A stretch of DNA of 34,236 nt from an uncultured Acetatifactor sp. (GTDB lineage Bacteria; Bacillota; Clostridia; Lachnospirales; Lachnospiraceae): NCBI GenBank assembly GCA_910589035.1, contig CAJUSI010000054.1:1-34236 (forward strand), read 5' to 3'. Every line of letters starts with the position of its first letter. The stretch's first letter is position 1. Made by a program: the position numbers and the translations under genes. The notes under the pieces are model-generated. The model saw nothing but the letters and a program-made list of their open reading frames with translations, made no database searches and had not been told where the DNA came from. This document shows positions 1 to 8,678 of this stretch, piece after piece.

Positions 1-183
1 GCAGTAGCGCATTCCATGCTGATTGCCATCTACCACATCCTGAAAGATGGGGTAGAATTCAAGGATCTGGGCGCCGATTATTATAATCAGTTCAACAAAG
101 AGCGTAAAATCAACGCTTACTTGAAGAAACTAAAAGCATTAAGCTGGGAGGCTCCTACAGCCATGGCAGGACAGCCCGCTTAA
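1..183 (+). mobile_element. IS110-family transposase, C-terminal end (cut by window edge)
   Basis: Frame 1 is open from the first base to a TAA at 181-183 and encodes about 60 residues. They include AVAHSMLIAIYHILKDG and YNQFNKERKINAYLKKL, which match the C-terminus of IS110/IS116/IS902-type DEDD transposases as I recall that family. The catalytic N-terminal part lies upstream of the window, so I cannot tell whether the element is intact. IS110 elements usually lack clear inverted repeats. The downstream boundary must fall somewhere in 184-320, and I could not define it. The frame ends normally, which argues against 3' truncation of the gene. Confidence 0.75.
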
Positions 184-338
184 TCATATATTTTTGAGAC
201 AAATCTTGTTATAGGGGCAGTCTGCGTTTTTTGGCTACCCGAAAGGTTCTGTTTCATAGTAAACCCTGGACATGGGTCGGCAGAATTCTGACGCTGGCTT
301 AATCGGGGCAGGGCGGAGTTCACGGTGGGAGAGATGTT

Positions 339-1070
339 ATGAGGATAAACGGCTATTTATATGAAACCCATATGCATACCAGCGAGGCAAGCGCCTGCGC
401 CAGGAGCGGGGGCGCGGAGATGGCAGAGGCCTACGCCCGGACCGGGTATACAGGAATCATTGTGACAGATCATTTTTTCTATGGAAATACACGGGTGGAC
501 CGAAAGCTTCCCTGGAGCGACTGGGTGGAGGGATTCTGCCTGGGGTATGAGCATACCAGGGCAGAAGGGGACAGACTGGGGCTGCAGGTGTTCTTCGGAT
601 GGGAGTCCTGCTATAACGGGACGGAATTCCTGATATACGGGCCGGATAAGGAGTGGCTGCTGGCCCATCCGGAGATTAAGGATGCCACTATAGAAGAACA
701 GTTTCGGCTGATACATGAAGCCGGGGGGATTATCAGTCACGCCCATCCCTGCCGGGAGGCGTCGTATTTATCCGAAATGCGTCTGTTTCCGGAATATGTG
801 GACGCTGTGGAAGGGATGAACGGGGGGCATAGCGGAAATCCAGGAAGCTTTAAGGAGAAGCATCTGGAGTTCAACGAAGCGGCCATTGCGTATGCCAGGG
901 AGCATGATCTGCCTCTGACGGCCGGCTCCGACCAGCACAGCGTGGAGATGGTTTACGGAGGTATGATATTTCCGCGGAAGCTGAGGGACATTCATGATTT
1001 TGCCCGGGCGGTGACAGGAAGGGAAGCGCTGCGGCTTCTGGACGGAACGGAATGGGGGCATTCACGTTAA
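339..1070 (+). CDS. PHP-domain metal-dependent hydrolase
   Basis: A 243-residue protein with the ordered metal-binding motifs of the PHP (polymerase and histidinol phosphatase) fold: HMH at residues 11-13, TDH at 43-45, a Glu in the GWES segment near 89, HAH at 134-136 and GSDQH at 196-200. These give a multinuclear metal site that hydrolyses phosphoesters. Known PHP proteins include histidinol phosphatase, PolC/DnaE exonuclease domains and YciV-type nucleases. The substrate here cannot be assigned from sequence. A purine-rich RBS (GGTGGGAGAG) sits just upstream of the ATG. No his genes are nearby, so I do not call it HisK. It stands alone between an IS end and a broken acetyltransferase. Confidence 0.82.
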   Translation: MRINGYLYETHMHTSEASACARSGGAEMAEAYARTGYTGIIVTDHFFYGNTRVDRKLPWSDWVEGFCLGYEHTRAEGDRLGLQVFFGWESCYNGTEFLIYGPDKEWLLAHPEIKDATIEEQFRLIHEAGGIISHAHPCREASYLSEMRLFPEYVDAVEGMNGGHSGNPGSFKEKHLEFNEAAIAYAREHDLPLTAGSDQHSVEMVYGGMIFPRKLRDIHDFARAVTGREALRLLDGTEWGHSR

Positions 1071-1177
1071 ATCATGGAGGGAAACTGTGGGTATTGGAAG
1101 ACCGGCGGGGCTGCATGGAATGCGGATTTGGCAGGGGCGGGGTTCGAAGGGATGCGGGAATCGCGGGAGATGATTTT

Positions 1178-1580
1178 ATGCTGAAAGAAGCTGTAGACAA
1201 AAAGAGTTTAGAGAATATCAGAATTCTATATGAAGGCTCCTTTCCGGAATCGGAGAAGAAGCCCTTCTCCTTTATGCTGCAAAAAAGGGAAGAGGGCTTC
1301 TTTGACTTTCTTGCAATAGAAAATGACAGGGGCGACTTCTGCGGGCTGGCGATCATGCTGCTGTCAGGAGAATTTGCCCTGCTGGACTATCTGGCGATTG
1401 CGCCGGAGAGCCTTCTACCTGCGAAATGCCATGGTTCCCATGGACTTCCGTGTGGAGCTGATGGGGGTTGAGATGGAGATTCTCACCTTCGGAAGGAAGC
1501 TGACCTTTGGGGAATATTTTGATATCTATGACAGAGTGCTGCCGGGGAATACGGAGGAGAAGGTAAAGCCGGCGGGCTGA
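1178..1580 (+). pseudogene. GNAT N-acetyltransferase, internally deleted and frameshifted
   Basis: The first part (ATG at 1178, about 75 codons to CLAIAPE-like DYLAIAPE near 1410) reads as the N-terminal half of a GNAT acetyltransferase: KKSLENIRILYEGSFPESEKKPF, then FFDFLAIEND and the strand LLDYLAIAP. At about 1405 the matching frame changes. The C-terminal signature RRAFYLRNAMVP and the tail YFDIYDRVLPGN continue in another frame to a TGA at 1578-1580. In intact relatives a central segment with the acetyl-CoA loop (R/Q-x-x-G-x-G/A) lies between these parts, and it is absent here. The simplest reading is an internal deletion that also broke the frame. The product should be inactive. A GTG/ATG upstream at 1052 is in frame, but that extension looks non-coding. 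Confidence 0.72.
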
Positions 1581-1641
1581 CAGAAAGGTGAGGGAGGGGA
1601 AAGAAAGGCGGGTTAAAGGCCGGAATGGAGAGTAAGTAACT

Positions 1642-3297
1642 ATGCTGACGATTCTTATTGACTGGATTTATATATTGTTTACCTGTTTTAGCAGTGGTTT
1701 TTTCTTTCTTTGGATGGCAGAGAAGCGGCTGCGGTATTCTGTGAAACGGATGGACAGTGTTTTGATGGCGGGCCTGGTCATAGCAACGGTTTATGCACAG
1801 AGCTTCAGCTTATTATACCGGGTTAACGTGGAAGCAAATATAGTATTATCAGGCTTCTGCATTCTGATCTGCGTTGTGCTCCGCAGACAGATGAAGCAAT
1901 TCCTGAGGGAAAGACTGGCTAATCTGCCGCTTTCCGCCAGGATATTGATCCCACTGCTGTTTGTGCTGTGGAGCTTCTTTGCCTCCAGAGGATATATGGT
2001 GCCGGATATGGATATTTATCATGGACAGAGCATCCGATGGATTGAAGAGTACGGTGTGGTGAAGGGATTGGGGAATCTGCATTGCAGATTTGGCTACAAC
2101 AGCTCTATTTTTGCGGTATCCGCTTTGTACAGCATGAAGTTTCTGCTGGGGCGCTCCCTGCATGCGATTAACGGCCTGATTGCGTTCATTCTAAGCCTCA
2201 CTGCGCTTGAACTGGGAAAGGCCTTTCGCCGCCGCAGAATGCTGCTGTCCGACTATGCACGGGTGGGGGCAATTTATTATCTGACTACAATATATGATGA
2301 GGTAATTGCGCCGTCTTCGGACTATGCAGTTATGTGCGTCATATTTTTCATTATCATAAAATGGCTTACACAGTTGGAGAAGGAGGACGCACAGGAACGG
2401 GACAGAATAGCTCCATATGCGCTTTTATGTGTTATGGGCATCTGGACGATTACTTTGAAATTGACAGCCGGCCTGATATTGCTGCTGACTGTAAAGCCCG
2501 CCTGTATGCTCATTAAAAACAAAAAATGGAAGGAAACAGGGATTTATCTGGTATTGGGGCTTGTGACCGCTATTCCCTGGATGGCGCGGACGGTGATCAT
2601 TACCGGCTGGCTTCTGTATCCCTTTGCAGATCTGGACCTGTTCTCCGTGGACTGGAAGATTGTGGATGAAAGCATAATCCGCAGGGACTCGTATCTGATC
2701 AGAATATGGGCGAAAGCCGCAAATACCCTGAAGGACACCAGCCTGCGCTCCTGGTTTCCGCATTGGTTTCGAAATGCGCTGTCCACTATGGAAAGGCTGT
2801 TGGTGGTCACGGATCTTGTCGTCTGTGCAGGGACAGCTGTATCGGCGGTGATTATATTTGTGAAAAGGAGATGGCGGCAGCTGGATTTACTGCTGGTGAT
2901 GGGAACCCTCAGCAGCTGTTATCTGTTTTGGCAGTTTTCGGCGCCTATGGTAAGATATGGTTACGCATATGTGCTCCTGACGGCAGCGGTCGCAGGCGGA
3001 TATATTCTGGAAAAGCTGAAGCTGACAAAGTTTGCGTATCTAGCACTTGTTTTGTATGGGGCGTATAAAGTTTATACATGCTGCGGCTATGTGACGCTTT
3101 GCTGGCTGCGTCCCTGTTATATCTGGTCGGAGACATATGAAAGCTATGAGGTGGAAAGCTATGAGGTTGATGGCGTTACCTTCTATTATTCACCCTACGA
3201 AGGCCCTACGGGATATGATGCATTTCCGTCAGCTCCTACGAGAGCTGAATTAGAGCTTCGCGGAGAAGGGCTGAAGGATGGATTCAGGCCAAAGTAA
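1642..3297 (+). CDS. Large multi-pass membrane protein (LIC_10190-like, GT-C-like)
   Basis: A 551-residue protein with a dozen or so hydrophobic helices spread over its length. An early extracytoplasmic loop carries PDMDIYHGQSIRWIEEYG and then NLHCRFGYNSSIF. An acidic D-x-D in the first outside loop followed by conserved polar residues is typical of GT-C-type, polyprenyl-phosphate-sugar-dependent glycosyltransferases. The YHGQ...W.EEYG...GLGNLH pattern resembles the LIC_10190 family of uncharacterised membrane proteins as I remember it. The C-terminal 50 residues are soluble and Tyr/Glu-rich, with a short repeat (YESYEVESYEV). A role in cell-surface glycan assembly is inferred only. RBS GGAGAG precedes the ATG. 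The C-terminal region is AT-richer than its neighbours. Confidence 0.6.
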   Translation: MLTILIDWIYILFTCFSSGFFFLWMAEKRLRYSVKRMDSVLMAGLVIATVYAQSFSLLYRVNVEANIVLSGFCILICVVLRRQMKQFLRERLANLPLSARILIPLLFVLWSFFASRGYMVPDMDIYHGQSIRWIEEYGVVKGLGNLHCRFGYNSSIFAVSALYSMKFLLGRSLHAINGLIAFILSLTALELGKAFRRRRMLLSDYARVGAIYYLTTIYDEVIAPSSDYAVMCVIFFIIIKWLTQLEKEDAQERDRIAPYALLCVMGIWTITLKLTAGLILLLTVKPACMLIKNKKWKETGIYLVLGLVTAIPWMARTVIITGWLLYPFADLDLFSVDWKIVDESIIRRDSYLIRIWAKAANTLKDTSLRSWFPHWFRNALSTMERLLVVTDLVVCAGTAVSAVIIFVKRRWRQLDLLLVMGTLSSCYLFWQFSAPMVRYGYAYVLLTAAVAGGYILEKLKLTKFAYLALVLYGAYKVYTCCGYVTLCWLRPCYIWSETYESYEVESYEVDGVTFYYSPYEGPTGYDAFPSAPTRAELELRGEGLKDGFRPK

Positions 3298-3348
3298 AAG
3301 GAAGAGCTGCGGGGAGGCCGGACTGCACACAGAACAGGAGGTATTTCA

Positions 3349-4851
3349 ATGCAAAAGTACATTATGGCGCTGGATCAGGGGACTACAAGCTCCCGCTGTA
3401 TTCTGTTTGACAAATCGGGGAAAATCTGCTCCATGTCCCAGAAGGAATTCACCCAGATATATCCCCGGCCCGGATGGGTGGAGCACAATCCCAAGGAGAT
3501 CTGGTCCTCTCAGCTGGCGGTTGCCGCCGAGTGTATGGCCATGGCGGGCGTGAGCGCACAGCAGATTGCTGCTATCGGCATTACCAATCAGAGGGAAACC
3601 ACAATCCTGTGGGACAGGGACACCGGGGAACCGGTGTACAATGCCATTGTCTGGCAGTGCCGCCGGACTTCGGACATGATTGAAGCGCTGAAGCGGGACG
3701 GCTTCGACAGACTGATTCGGGAGAAAACAGGGCTGATTCCGGACGCTTATTTCAGCGCCTCCAAAATTGCGTGGATTCTGCGGAATGTGCCGGGAGCCCG
3801 GGAAAAGGCGGAGGCGGGGAACCTGCTCTTCGGCACGGTGGATACCTGGCTGATCTGGAACCTGACCAGGGGCGCCGTTCACGCCACGGACTATACGAAT
3901 GCCTCCCGCACTATGCTTTTTGACATTCACAGGCTGTCCTGGGATGAGGAGATTATGGAGAGATTCGGCATTCCTTCCCGCATCCTTCCCAGAGTATACC
4001 CATCCGGTCATGTGTTCGGCAGCACGGCGCCTTCCGTGCTGGGGGGAGAAATCCCCATTGCAGGGGCGGCGGGAGACCAGCAGTCCGCCTTGTTCGGCCA
4101 ATGCTGCTTTGAACAGGGTGAGGTGAAAAACACATACGGAACGGGCTGCTTCCTGCTGATGAATACGGGCAGAGAGGTCATTGCCTCAAAGTCCGGGCTG
4201 CTTACCACCATTGCGGCGGGAATTACCGAAGAGCCGGAATATGCGCTGGAGGGCAGCGTGTTTGTGGCAGGAGCCGGCGTGCAATGGCTGAGGGACAGCA
4301 TGCGAATGCTGCGCAATGCCGGACAGAGTGAAAAGTATTGCGAAGCGGTGGAGGATACGGCCGGCGTCTATCTGGTACCGGCATTTGCGGGGATGGGAGC
4401 GCCGTATTGGAATCAGTATGCCAGGGGCACGGTGGTTGGGCTGACCCGGGGCTGTACGAAGGAGCATTTTATCCGCGCCGTTCTGGAATCCATCGCCTAT
4501 CAGACTGCGGATGTGCTCCGGGCCATGGAGCAGGACAGCGGGATTTCGCTGAAGAGCCTGAAGGTGGACGGGGGAGCCAGCGCCAATGATTTCCTCATGC
4601 AGTTTCAGGCGGATATTGTAAATACTCAGGTCCACAGACCTGAATGCATTGAGACCACAGCCCTGGGAGCCGCCTATCTGGCCGGCCTGGCGGTGGGATA
4701 CTGGAAGGACAGGGAGGAGATCCGGGCCAACTGGAAGATCGGAAAGGCATTCAGTCCCGCTATGGAGGAGGAGAAGAGGAGACAGCTCATAAAGGGCTGG
4801 AAACGGGCGGTGAAATGCGCTCTTGCCTGGGCGGAAGAGGAAGAAGGCTGA
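3349..4851 (+). CDS. glpK: Glycerol kinase
   Basis: A 500-residue FGGY-family kinase that phosphorylates glycerol to sn-glycerol-3-phosphate with ATP. Visible signatures are the N-terminal phosphate loop ALDQGTTSSR (residues 7-16), GITNQRETT and AIVWQCRR, the substrate segment PDAYFSASK, the GDQQSALFGQ motif, KNTYGTGCFLL, and the C-terminal DGGASANDFLMQFQAD and ECIETTALGAAYLAG. The length is the family norm. An AGGAGG RBS sits 7-8 bases before the ATG. In PTS-regulated Gram-positive glycerol kinases an HFYG segment shortly before PIAGMAGDQQ carries the HPr-phosphorylated His. Here the aligned stretch reads SVLGGEIPIAGAAGDQQ, so that His appears absent. No glpF or glpD lies next to it. Confidence 0.97.
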   Translation: MQKYIMALDQGTTSSRCILFDKSGKICSMSQKEFTQIYPRPGWVEHNPKEIWSSQLAVAAECMAMAGVSAQQIAAIGITNQRETTILWDRDTGEPVYNAIVWQCRRTSDMIEALKRDGFDRLIREKTGLIPDAYFSASKIAWILRNVPGAREKAEAGNLLFGTVDTWLIWNLTRGAVHATDYTNASRTMLFDIHRLSWDEEIMERFGIPSRILPRVYPSGHVFGSTAPSVLGGEIPIAGAAGDQQSALFGQCCFEQGEVKNTYGTGCFLLMNTGREVIASKSGLLTTIAAGITEEPEYALEGSVFVAGAGVQWLRDSMRMLRNAGQSEKYCEAVEDTAGVYLVPAFAGMGAPYWNQYARGTVVGLTRGCTKEHFIRAVLESIAYQTADVLRAMEQDSGISLKSLKVDGGASANDFLMQFQADIVNTQVHRPECIETTALGAAYLAGLAVGYWKDREEIRANWKIGKAFSPAMEEEKRRQLIKGWKRAVKCALAWAEEEEG

Positions 4852-4868
4852 GATGGGGATAAAACAAC

Positions 4869-4884
4869 CGACGGAAAGCCGTCG
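4869..4884. terminator. Small hairpin after glpK, possible weak terminator
   Basis: CGACGG and CCGTCG form a perfect 6-bp stem around an AAAG tetraloop 18 bases after the glpK stop. The plus strand continues A-rich, without a U-tract, so intrinsic termination on this strand would be poor. The minus-strand transcript would have a somewhat better T-rich tail, but no minus-strand gene is nearby. Confidence 0.3.
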
Positions 4885-5000
4885 ATAAAAATCATAAAAA
4901 TATCGGAAAAACGACAAACGAAAGCTGCAAAAACATCAGAAAGCCGCCAAGCTTGGAGATTCCGAGAGGATATAGAAATCATAAAAGAGAGGAAGAAGAT

Positions 5001-6209
5001 ATGCTGGTACAAAAATATAAGGATATGCTATCCGGGAAATCCGTAATCAGACAGCTGTCGGAATTCGCAACTGCCAGAGGGCGGGAGATAGGGTATGAGA
5101 ATGTATTTGATTACAGCCTGGGGAATCCTTCCGTTCCGGTTCCCCGGGAATTTACGGATGAGATGATTCGCATGCTGACCCAGATGGAAACCAATGAGCT
5201 TCACGGCTACAGCCCCAGCCTTGGCATTACAAGTGTCAGGGAAGCCGTGGCGGCTTCCCTGGAAAAGCGTTTCGGACTGCCCTATCGGAGGGAGCATATC
5301 TTTATGGCTTCCGGCGCGGCAGGGGCACTGGCTCATGCCTTCCGCCTGGTGACGGAGCCGGGGGACGAGGTATTGACCTTTGCTCCCTTTTTCCCGGAGT
5401 ATCGCCCTTACGTGGATCTGACCGGTGCAGTGCTGAAGGTGGTGCCTCCGGACACGGAGAGCTTCCAGATTCATTTCGACAAATTTGAGGAAATGCTGAC
5501 GGAGAAGGTCATGGCCGTTCTGATCAATACGCCCAACAATCCTTCGGGAGTGGTATACTCCAGGGAGACCCTGAAGCGGCTGTCCGATCTTTTGCGCGAA
5601 AAATCCGCCCGGTACGGGCATACCATATACCTGATCTCCGATGAGCCTTACCGGGAGATCGTGTTTCAGGGAGTGGAGGCTCCCTGCGTGTCTGCCTTTT
5701 ATGACGACACCATTATGTGTTATTCTTTTTCCAAATCCCTGTCCATCCCGGGGGAGCGCATCGGCTATGTGGCGGTGAATCCTCACTGCAAGGATGCGGA
5801 GGATATGATAAATATGTGCGGCCAGATTTCCAGAGGGACCGGGCATAACTGTCCGCCCTCCATCATTCAGCTGGCGGTGGCAAAGGTGCTGGACACAACG
5901 GCGGATTTAAGCGTCTATGAGAGAAATATGGAAATTCTGTACGGAGAGCTGCGCAGCCTGGGATTTCGCTGTGTGAAGCCCGGAGGAACCTTTTATATAT
6001 TCCCCAGGGCGCTGGAGGAGGATGCCGGGGCATTCTGCAGAAAGGCCCTGAAATACGATCTGGTGCTGGTGCCCGGGGATACCTTCGGAGCGCCCGGATA
6101 TTTCCGCATGGCATACTGCATCGATACGGAGAAGGTGGAAAGATCCCTGGGGGCGCTGCATAAATTTGTGAGGGAGGAATACCAATGTCCATGTATCAGG
6201 CAGGACTAA
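5001..6209 (+). CDS. PLP-dependent aminotransferase, class I/II
   Basis: A 402-residue fold-type I aminotransferase. Motifs in order are SLGNPSVPVP (39-48), YSPSLGITSVREAVA (substrate/dimer region), the cofactor-binding MASGAAGAL (about 102-110), NNPSG (179-183), SDEPYRE (213-219, Asp for the pyridine nitrogen and Tyr for O3') and SFSKSLSIPGERIGY, with Lys245 as the Schiff-base lysine. The family transfers amino groups between amino acids and 2-oxo acids. The closest textbook relatives are aspartate/alanine aminotransferases, but specificity cannot be read here. I chose the ATG at 5001 because GAGAGGAAGA lies directly before it. The in-frame ATG at 4953 lacks an RBS and would add a non-family extension. 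The 3' end overlaps the next gene by 25 bases, suggesting cotranscription. Confidence 0.93.
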   Translation: MLVQKYKDMLSGKSVIRQLSEFATARGREIGYENVFDYSLGNPSVPVPREFTDEMIRMLTQMETNELHGYSPSLGITSVREAVAASLEKRFGLPYRREHIFMASGAAGALAHAFRLVTEPGDEVLTFAPFFPEYRPYVDLTGAVLKVVPPDTESFQIHFDKFEEMLTEKVMAVLINTPNNPSGVVYSRETLKRLSDLLREKSARYGHTIYLISDEPYREIVFQGVEAPCVSAFYDDTIMCYSFSKSLSIPGERIGYVAVNPHCKDAEDMINMCGQISRGTGHNCPPSIIQLAVAKVLDTTADLSVYERNMEILYGELRSLGFRCVKPGGTFYIFPRALEEDAGAFCRKALKYDLVLVPGDTFGAPGYFRMAYCIDTEKVERSLGALHKFVREEYQCPCIRQD

Positions 6210-7039
6210 TATTGGAAGGCGGAGGGATGCGGGGAGTATATACCTCCGGAGTGCTGGACTTTTTCCTGGATCAGGGAATAATGTTCTCCGGCGTGTACGG
6301 CGTATCGGCGGGAGCCGTCAATATGTGCAGCTATCTGTCTATGCAGCGGGGCCGGGCACTGGATGTAAGCATCGACTATCTGGACAGCAGGAAATACTGC
6401 AGTGTGGAAAGTCTTCTGCTTACCGGGGATCTCTTTCATGTGGACACATGCTATCATCTGATTCCGGAGTATCTCTCCCCATATGACTATGAGCAGTTTG
6501 ACAGGTATGAGGGGAAAGCCTTCAGCGTGGCCACGGACATCGTGAGCGGCAGGCCGGAATACTTCCGAATCAGGGACATGAAGAAGGATATCGACAAAAT
6601 CCGCGCCTCCGCCTCCCTGCCGCTGGTGTCAAGAAATGTGAAAATCGACGGAAGGCTGTACCTGGACGGCGGTATCAGCGACTCCATCCCTGTGAGAAGG
6701 TCCGTTATGGACGGCAATCGGAAAAACGTGGTGGTTATGACCAAGGAGACAGGCTATGTGCGAAAGCCCTCCTCCCATCTTGGCCTGGTAAAGATGAGAT
6801 ACCTGCGCTATCCGAAGGTGGCGCAGCTGATGGCGCAGCGCCATATTCATTATAATGAACAGCTTGCGTACATTGAGAGGCTGCAGGAGAAGGGGCAGGC
6901 ATTTGTGATCCGTCCGGGAAGCAGCGTGGACGTGGGACGGGTGGAGAAGGACGCGGATAAACTTAAGGAACTGTACCGGCAGGGGTATCGGGACACCGGG
7001 CAGTGCTTTGACAGGCTGATGGAATTCCTGGAACATTGA
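6185..7039 (+). CDS. Patatin-like phospholipase family protein
   Basis: A 284-residue patatin/RssA/YjjU-type serine lipase-like protein. The oxyanion-hole glycine motif EGGGMRG is at 11-17, the nucleophile elbow GVSAG at 39-43 (Ser41), and the catalytic Asp in DGG at 161-163, so the Ser-Asp dyad is complete. The architecture and length match YjjU-like bacterial patatins that hydrolyse acyl esters. The natural substrate is unknown. The start overlaps the aminotransferase end, with GGGAGGAA at 6172-6179 as RBS. No signal peptide is seen, so it is probably cytoplasmic. After the stop, AATTTCC-GGG-GGAAATT (7039-7055) can form a small hairpin without a U-tract. Confidence 0.92.
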   Translation: MSMYQAGLILEGGGMRGVYTSGVLDFFLDQGIMFSGVYGVSAGAVNMCSYLSMQRGRALDVSIDYLDSRKYCSVESLLLTGDLFHVDTCYHLIPEYLSPYDYEQFDRYEGKAFSVATDIVSGRPEYFRIRDMKKDIDKIRASASLPLVSRNVKIDGRLYLDGGISDSIPVRRSVMDGNRKNVVVMTKETGYVRKPSSHLGLVKMRYLRYPKVAQLMAQRHIHYNEQLAYIERLQEKGQAFVIRPGSSVDVGRVEKDADKLKELYRQGYRDTGQCFDRLMEFLEH

Positions 7040-7110
7040 ATTTCCGGGGGAAATTTCCGGCCGATGACTTTCATCCGTTAAGCTTCGGCGGGTCGAGGGC
7101 GATCGGCGGA

Positions 7111-7139
7111 TTGGCATTTTGCAGAGTTGTAATTTTATA
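7111..7139 (+). promoter_or_regulatory. Possible sigma-A promoter for uppP
   Basis: TTGGCA (7111-7116) is separated by 17 bases from TTTATA (7134-7139), 22 bases before the uppP start. The -35 is good and the -10 is poor. This is a weak call from pattern and position only. Confidence 0.35.
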
Positions 7140-7161
7140 GAAAAAGAATGGAGAGGGTAAA

Positions 7162-8037
7162 ATGTTCGAAGTAATAAAGGCGATTATCTATGGAATTGTG
7201 GAGGGAATTACGGAATGGCTTCCTATCAGCAGTACGGGGCATCTGATTCTGGTGGAAAGCCTGCTTCCCTTTGAAGGCACCAGCGGAGGATTCTTCGAGA
7301 TGTTTGACGTGGTGATCCAGCTGGGGGCCATTCTTGCGGTGGTAGTGCTGTTCTGGAAACAGATATGGCCTTTTGCGCTTACGAAGAGAGAGCGGGAACG
7401 GGAGGGCGGAACCGGTGCCATGTCCTTATTCAAGAAGGACATCTGGGTTCTGTGGTTCAAAATTCTGGTATCCTGTGTGCCGGCGGCAGTCATCGGGATT
7501 CTGTTTGACGATGTTTTCGACGCATTATTCTATAATCCCACCAGCGTGGCCATAGCGCTTATCGTATTCGGCGTGGCATTTATTGTCATTGAGAACTGGA
7601 ACAGGGGGAGACATTACAAAGTGACATCACTGTCACAGATTACATATCAGACGGCCTTCTTTATCGGTGTATTCCAGCTGATTGCAGCCGTGTTCCCCGG
7701 AACCTCCAGATCCGGCGCGACTATCGTGGGAGCTTTGCTCATCGGCGTATCCAGAACCGTTGCCGCGGAATATACTTTCTTTCTGGCCATTCCGGTCATG
7801 TTCGGGGCAAGCCTTTTAAAGGTGGTGAAATTCGGCTTTGAATTTACGACGCTGGAGCTGACCCTGCTCATGGTGGGAACGGCGGTATCCTTTGTAGTGT
7901 CCCTGTTCGTGCTGCGCTTTCTGATGAGCTATATCAAGAAGCATGATTTCAAAGTATTCGGCTGGTATCGGATTGCGCTGGGACTTGCGGTGCTTGTGTA
8001 TTTCGGGTTAAACGGCATGATTTCCCAGAGCCTGTGA
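7162..8037 (+). CDS. uppP: Undecaprenyl-diphosphatase (BacA/UppP family)
   Basis: A 291-residue integral membrane enzyme that dephosphorylates undecaprenyl pyrophosphate to recycle the lipid carrier of peptidoglycan and other wall polymers. It contributes to bacitracin tolerance. The first consensus region is EGITEWLPISSTGHLIL (about 14-30), with the conserved Glu pair, Ser-Ser and His. The second is FPGTSRSGATI (about 175-185), with the catalytic Arg/Ser. Seven or eight hydrophobic helices fit the inverted-repeat BacA topology. The length is family-typical. RBS GGAGAGG lies 8 bases before the ATG. A C-terminal FGWYRIALG is also conserved in the family. Confidence 0.97.
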   Translation: MFEVIKAIIYGIVEGITEWLPISSTGHLILVESLLPFEGTSGGFFEMFDVVIQLGAILAVVVLFWKQIWPFALTKREREREGGTGAMSLFKKDIWVLWFKILVSCVPAAVIGILFDDVFDALFYNPTSVAIALIVFGVAFIVIENWNRGRHYKVTSLSQITYQTAFFIGVFQLIAAVFPGTSRSGATIVGALLIGVSRTVAAEYTFFLAIPVMFGASLLKVVKFGFEFTTLELTLLMVGTAVSFVVSLFVLRFLMSYIKKHDFKVFGWYRIALGLAVLVYFGLNGMISQSL

Positions 8038-8131
8038 GGGGCGGCATTCATTTCCCGACAGCCCCTGAAACGGATAATTTGACTGTTTATGAGGAATTCT
8101 AATGGAATTATTTTGAAAAAACACGATTATG

Positions 8132-8160
8132 TTGACATTTTTGCAAAAATGGAATACAAT
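8132..8160 (+). promoter_or_regulatory. Strong sigma-A promoter for the DUF6465-type gene
   Basis: A perfect -35 TTGACA (8132-8137), an exact 17-base spacer and a near-consensus -10 TACAAT (8155-8160). Transcription would start near 8167, leaving a leader of about 80 bases before the GTG start of the next gene. Confidence 0.85.
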
Positions 8161-8245
8161 GCTTTATGGTCTGTATGGCAGAAATTGCCAGCGGCCGGCA
8201 ATGTGTATCAGTTTTTAAAAAGAATGAGAAAGGATGTGGGCAACT

Positions 8246-8659
8246 GTGGCAGGAAGAAAATCTACAAAATCTGCAGTAAAACCTACGGAGGCAGCTGAGG
8301 TTAAGGCTATTGAACCTAAGACAGAAGAGATAAAGACAGAAGAAAAAGTAGCAGAACCCAAGGCGGCAGATGAGAAAAAGGAATCTGTCAAGAAGACTGC
8401 GGCAACAACGGCAAAGACGGCGAAAAAAGCGGCTGTCAGGACGACTGCAAAGAAAGCGGAGGTAAAAGGTTCTTTACATGTTCAGTGTGAGGACAGAAAT
8501 TACACTGAGGCAGATCTGATGAAGATCGCGGCCGATGTATGGAAGTATGACCTCAAACATAAGGCGAGCGAGCTGACCAGTATTGATCTCTATGTAAAGC
8601 TTGAAGAAAGCAAGGTTTACTATGTGATGAACGGGGAAGCCGGAAGCTTTGGCATCTGA
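8246..8659 (+). CDS. Lys/Ala-rich small protein, DUF6465-like
   Basis: About 137 residues in two parts. Residues 1 to about 75 are a highly basic, low-complexity Lys/Ala/Glu/Thr tail with repeated KKA and TAKTAKKAA units, reminiscent of histone H1-like or HU-tail sequences. Residues about 76 to the end form a compact domain (LHVQCEDRNYTEADLMKIAADVWKYD...SIDLYVKLEESKVYYVMNG). I recognise the second part as the DUF6465 family common in Lachnospiraceae; its function is unknown. I prefer the GTG at 8246 (VAGRKSTK), since family members begin AGRK. AAAGGA lies 11 bases upstream. The ATG at 8234 overlaps that RBS. A strong promoter and a strong terminator flank it, so it is a single-gene unit. Confidence 0.78.
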   Translation: MAGRKSTKSAVKPTEAAEVKAIEPKTEEIKTEEKVAEPKAADEKKESVKKTAATTAKTAKKAAVRTTAKKAEVKGSLHVQCEDRNYTEADLMKIAADVWKYDLKHKASELTSIDLYVKLEESKVYYVMNGEAGSFGI

Positions 8660-8678
8660 GAGAAGGCGGTCAAAGGAG

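Noticed and set aside
8037..8066. AGGGGC/GCCCCT hairpin after uppP as a terminator
   Set aside because: The stem is only 6 bp, the loop is 18 bases and no T-run follows.
8089..8298. Plus-strand open frame of 69 codons before the DUF6465-type gene
   Set aside because: It overlaps the promoter, has no RBS and its translation looks random. The DUF6465 frame overlaps its 3' end.
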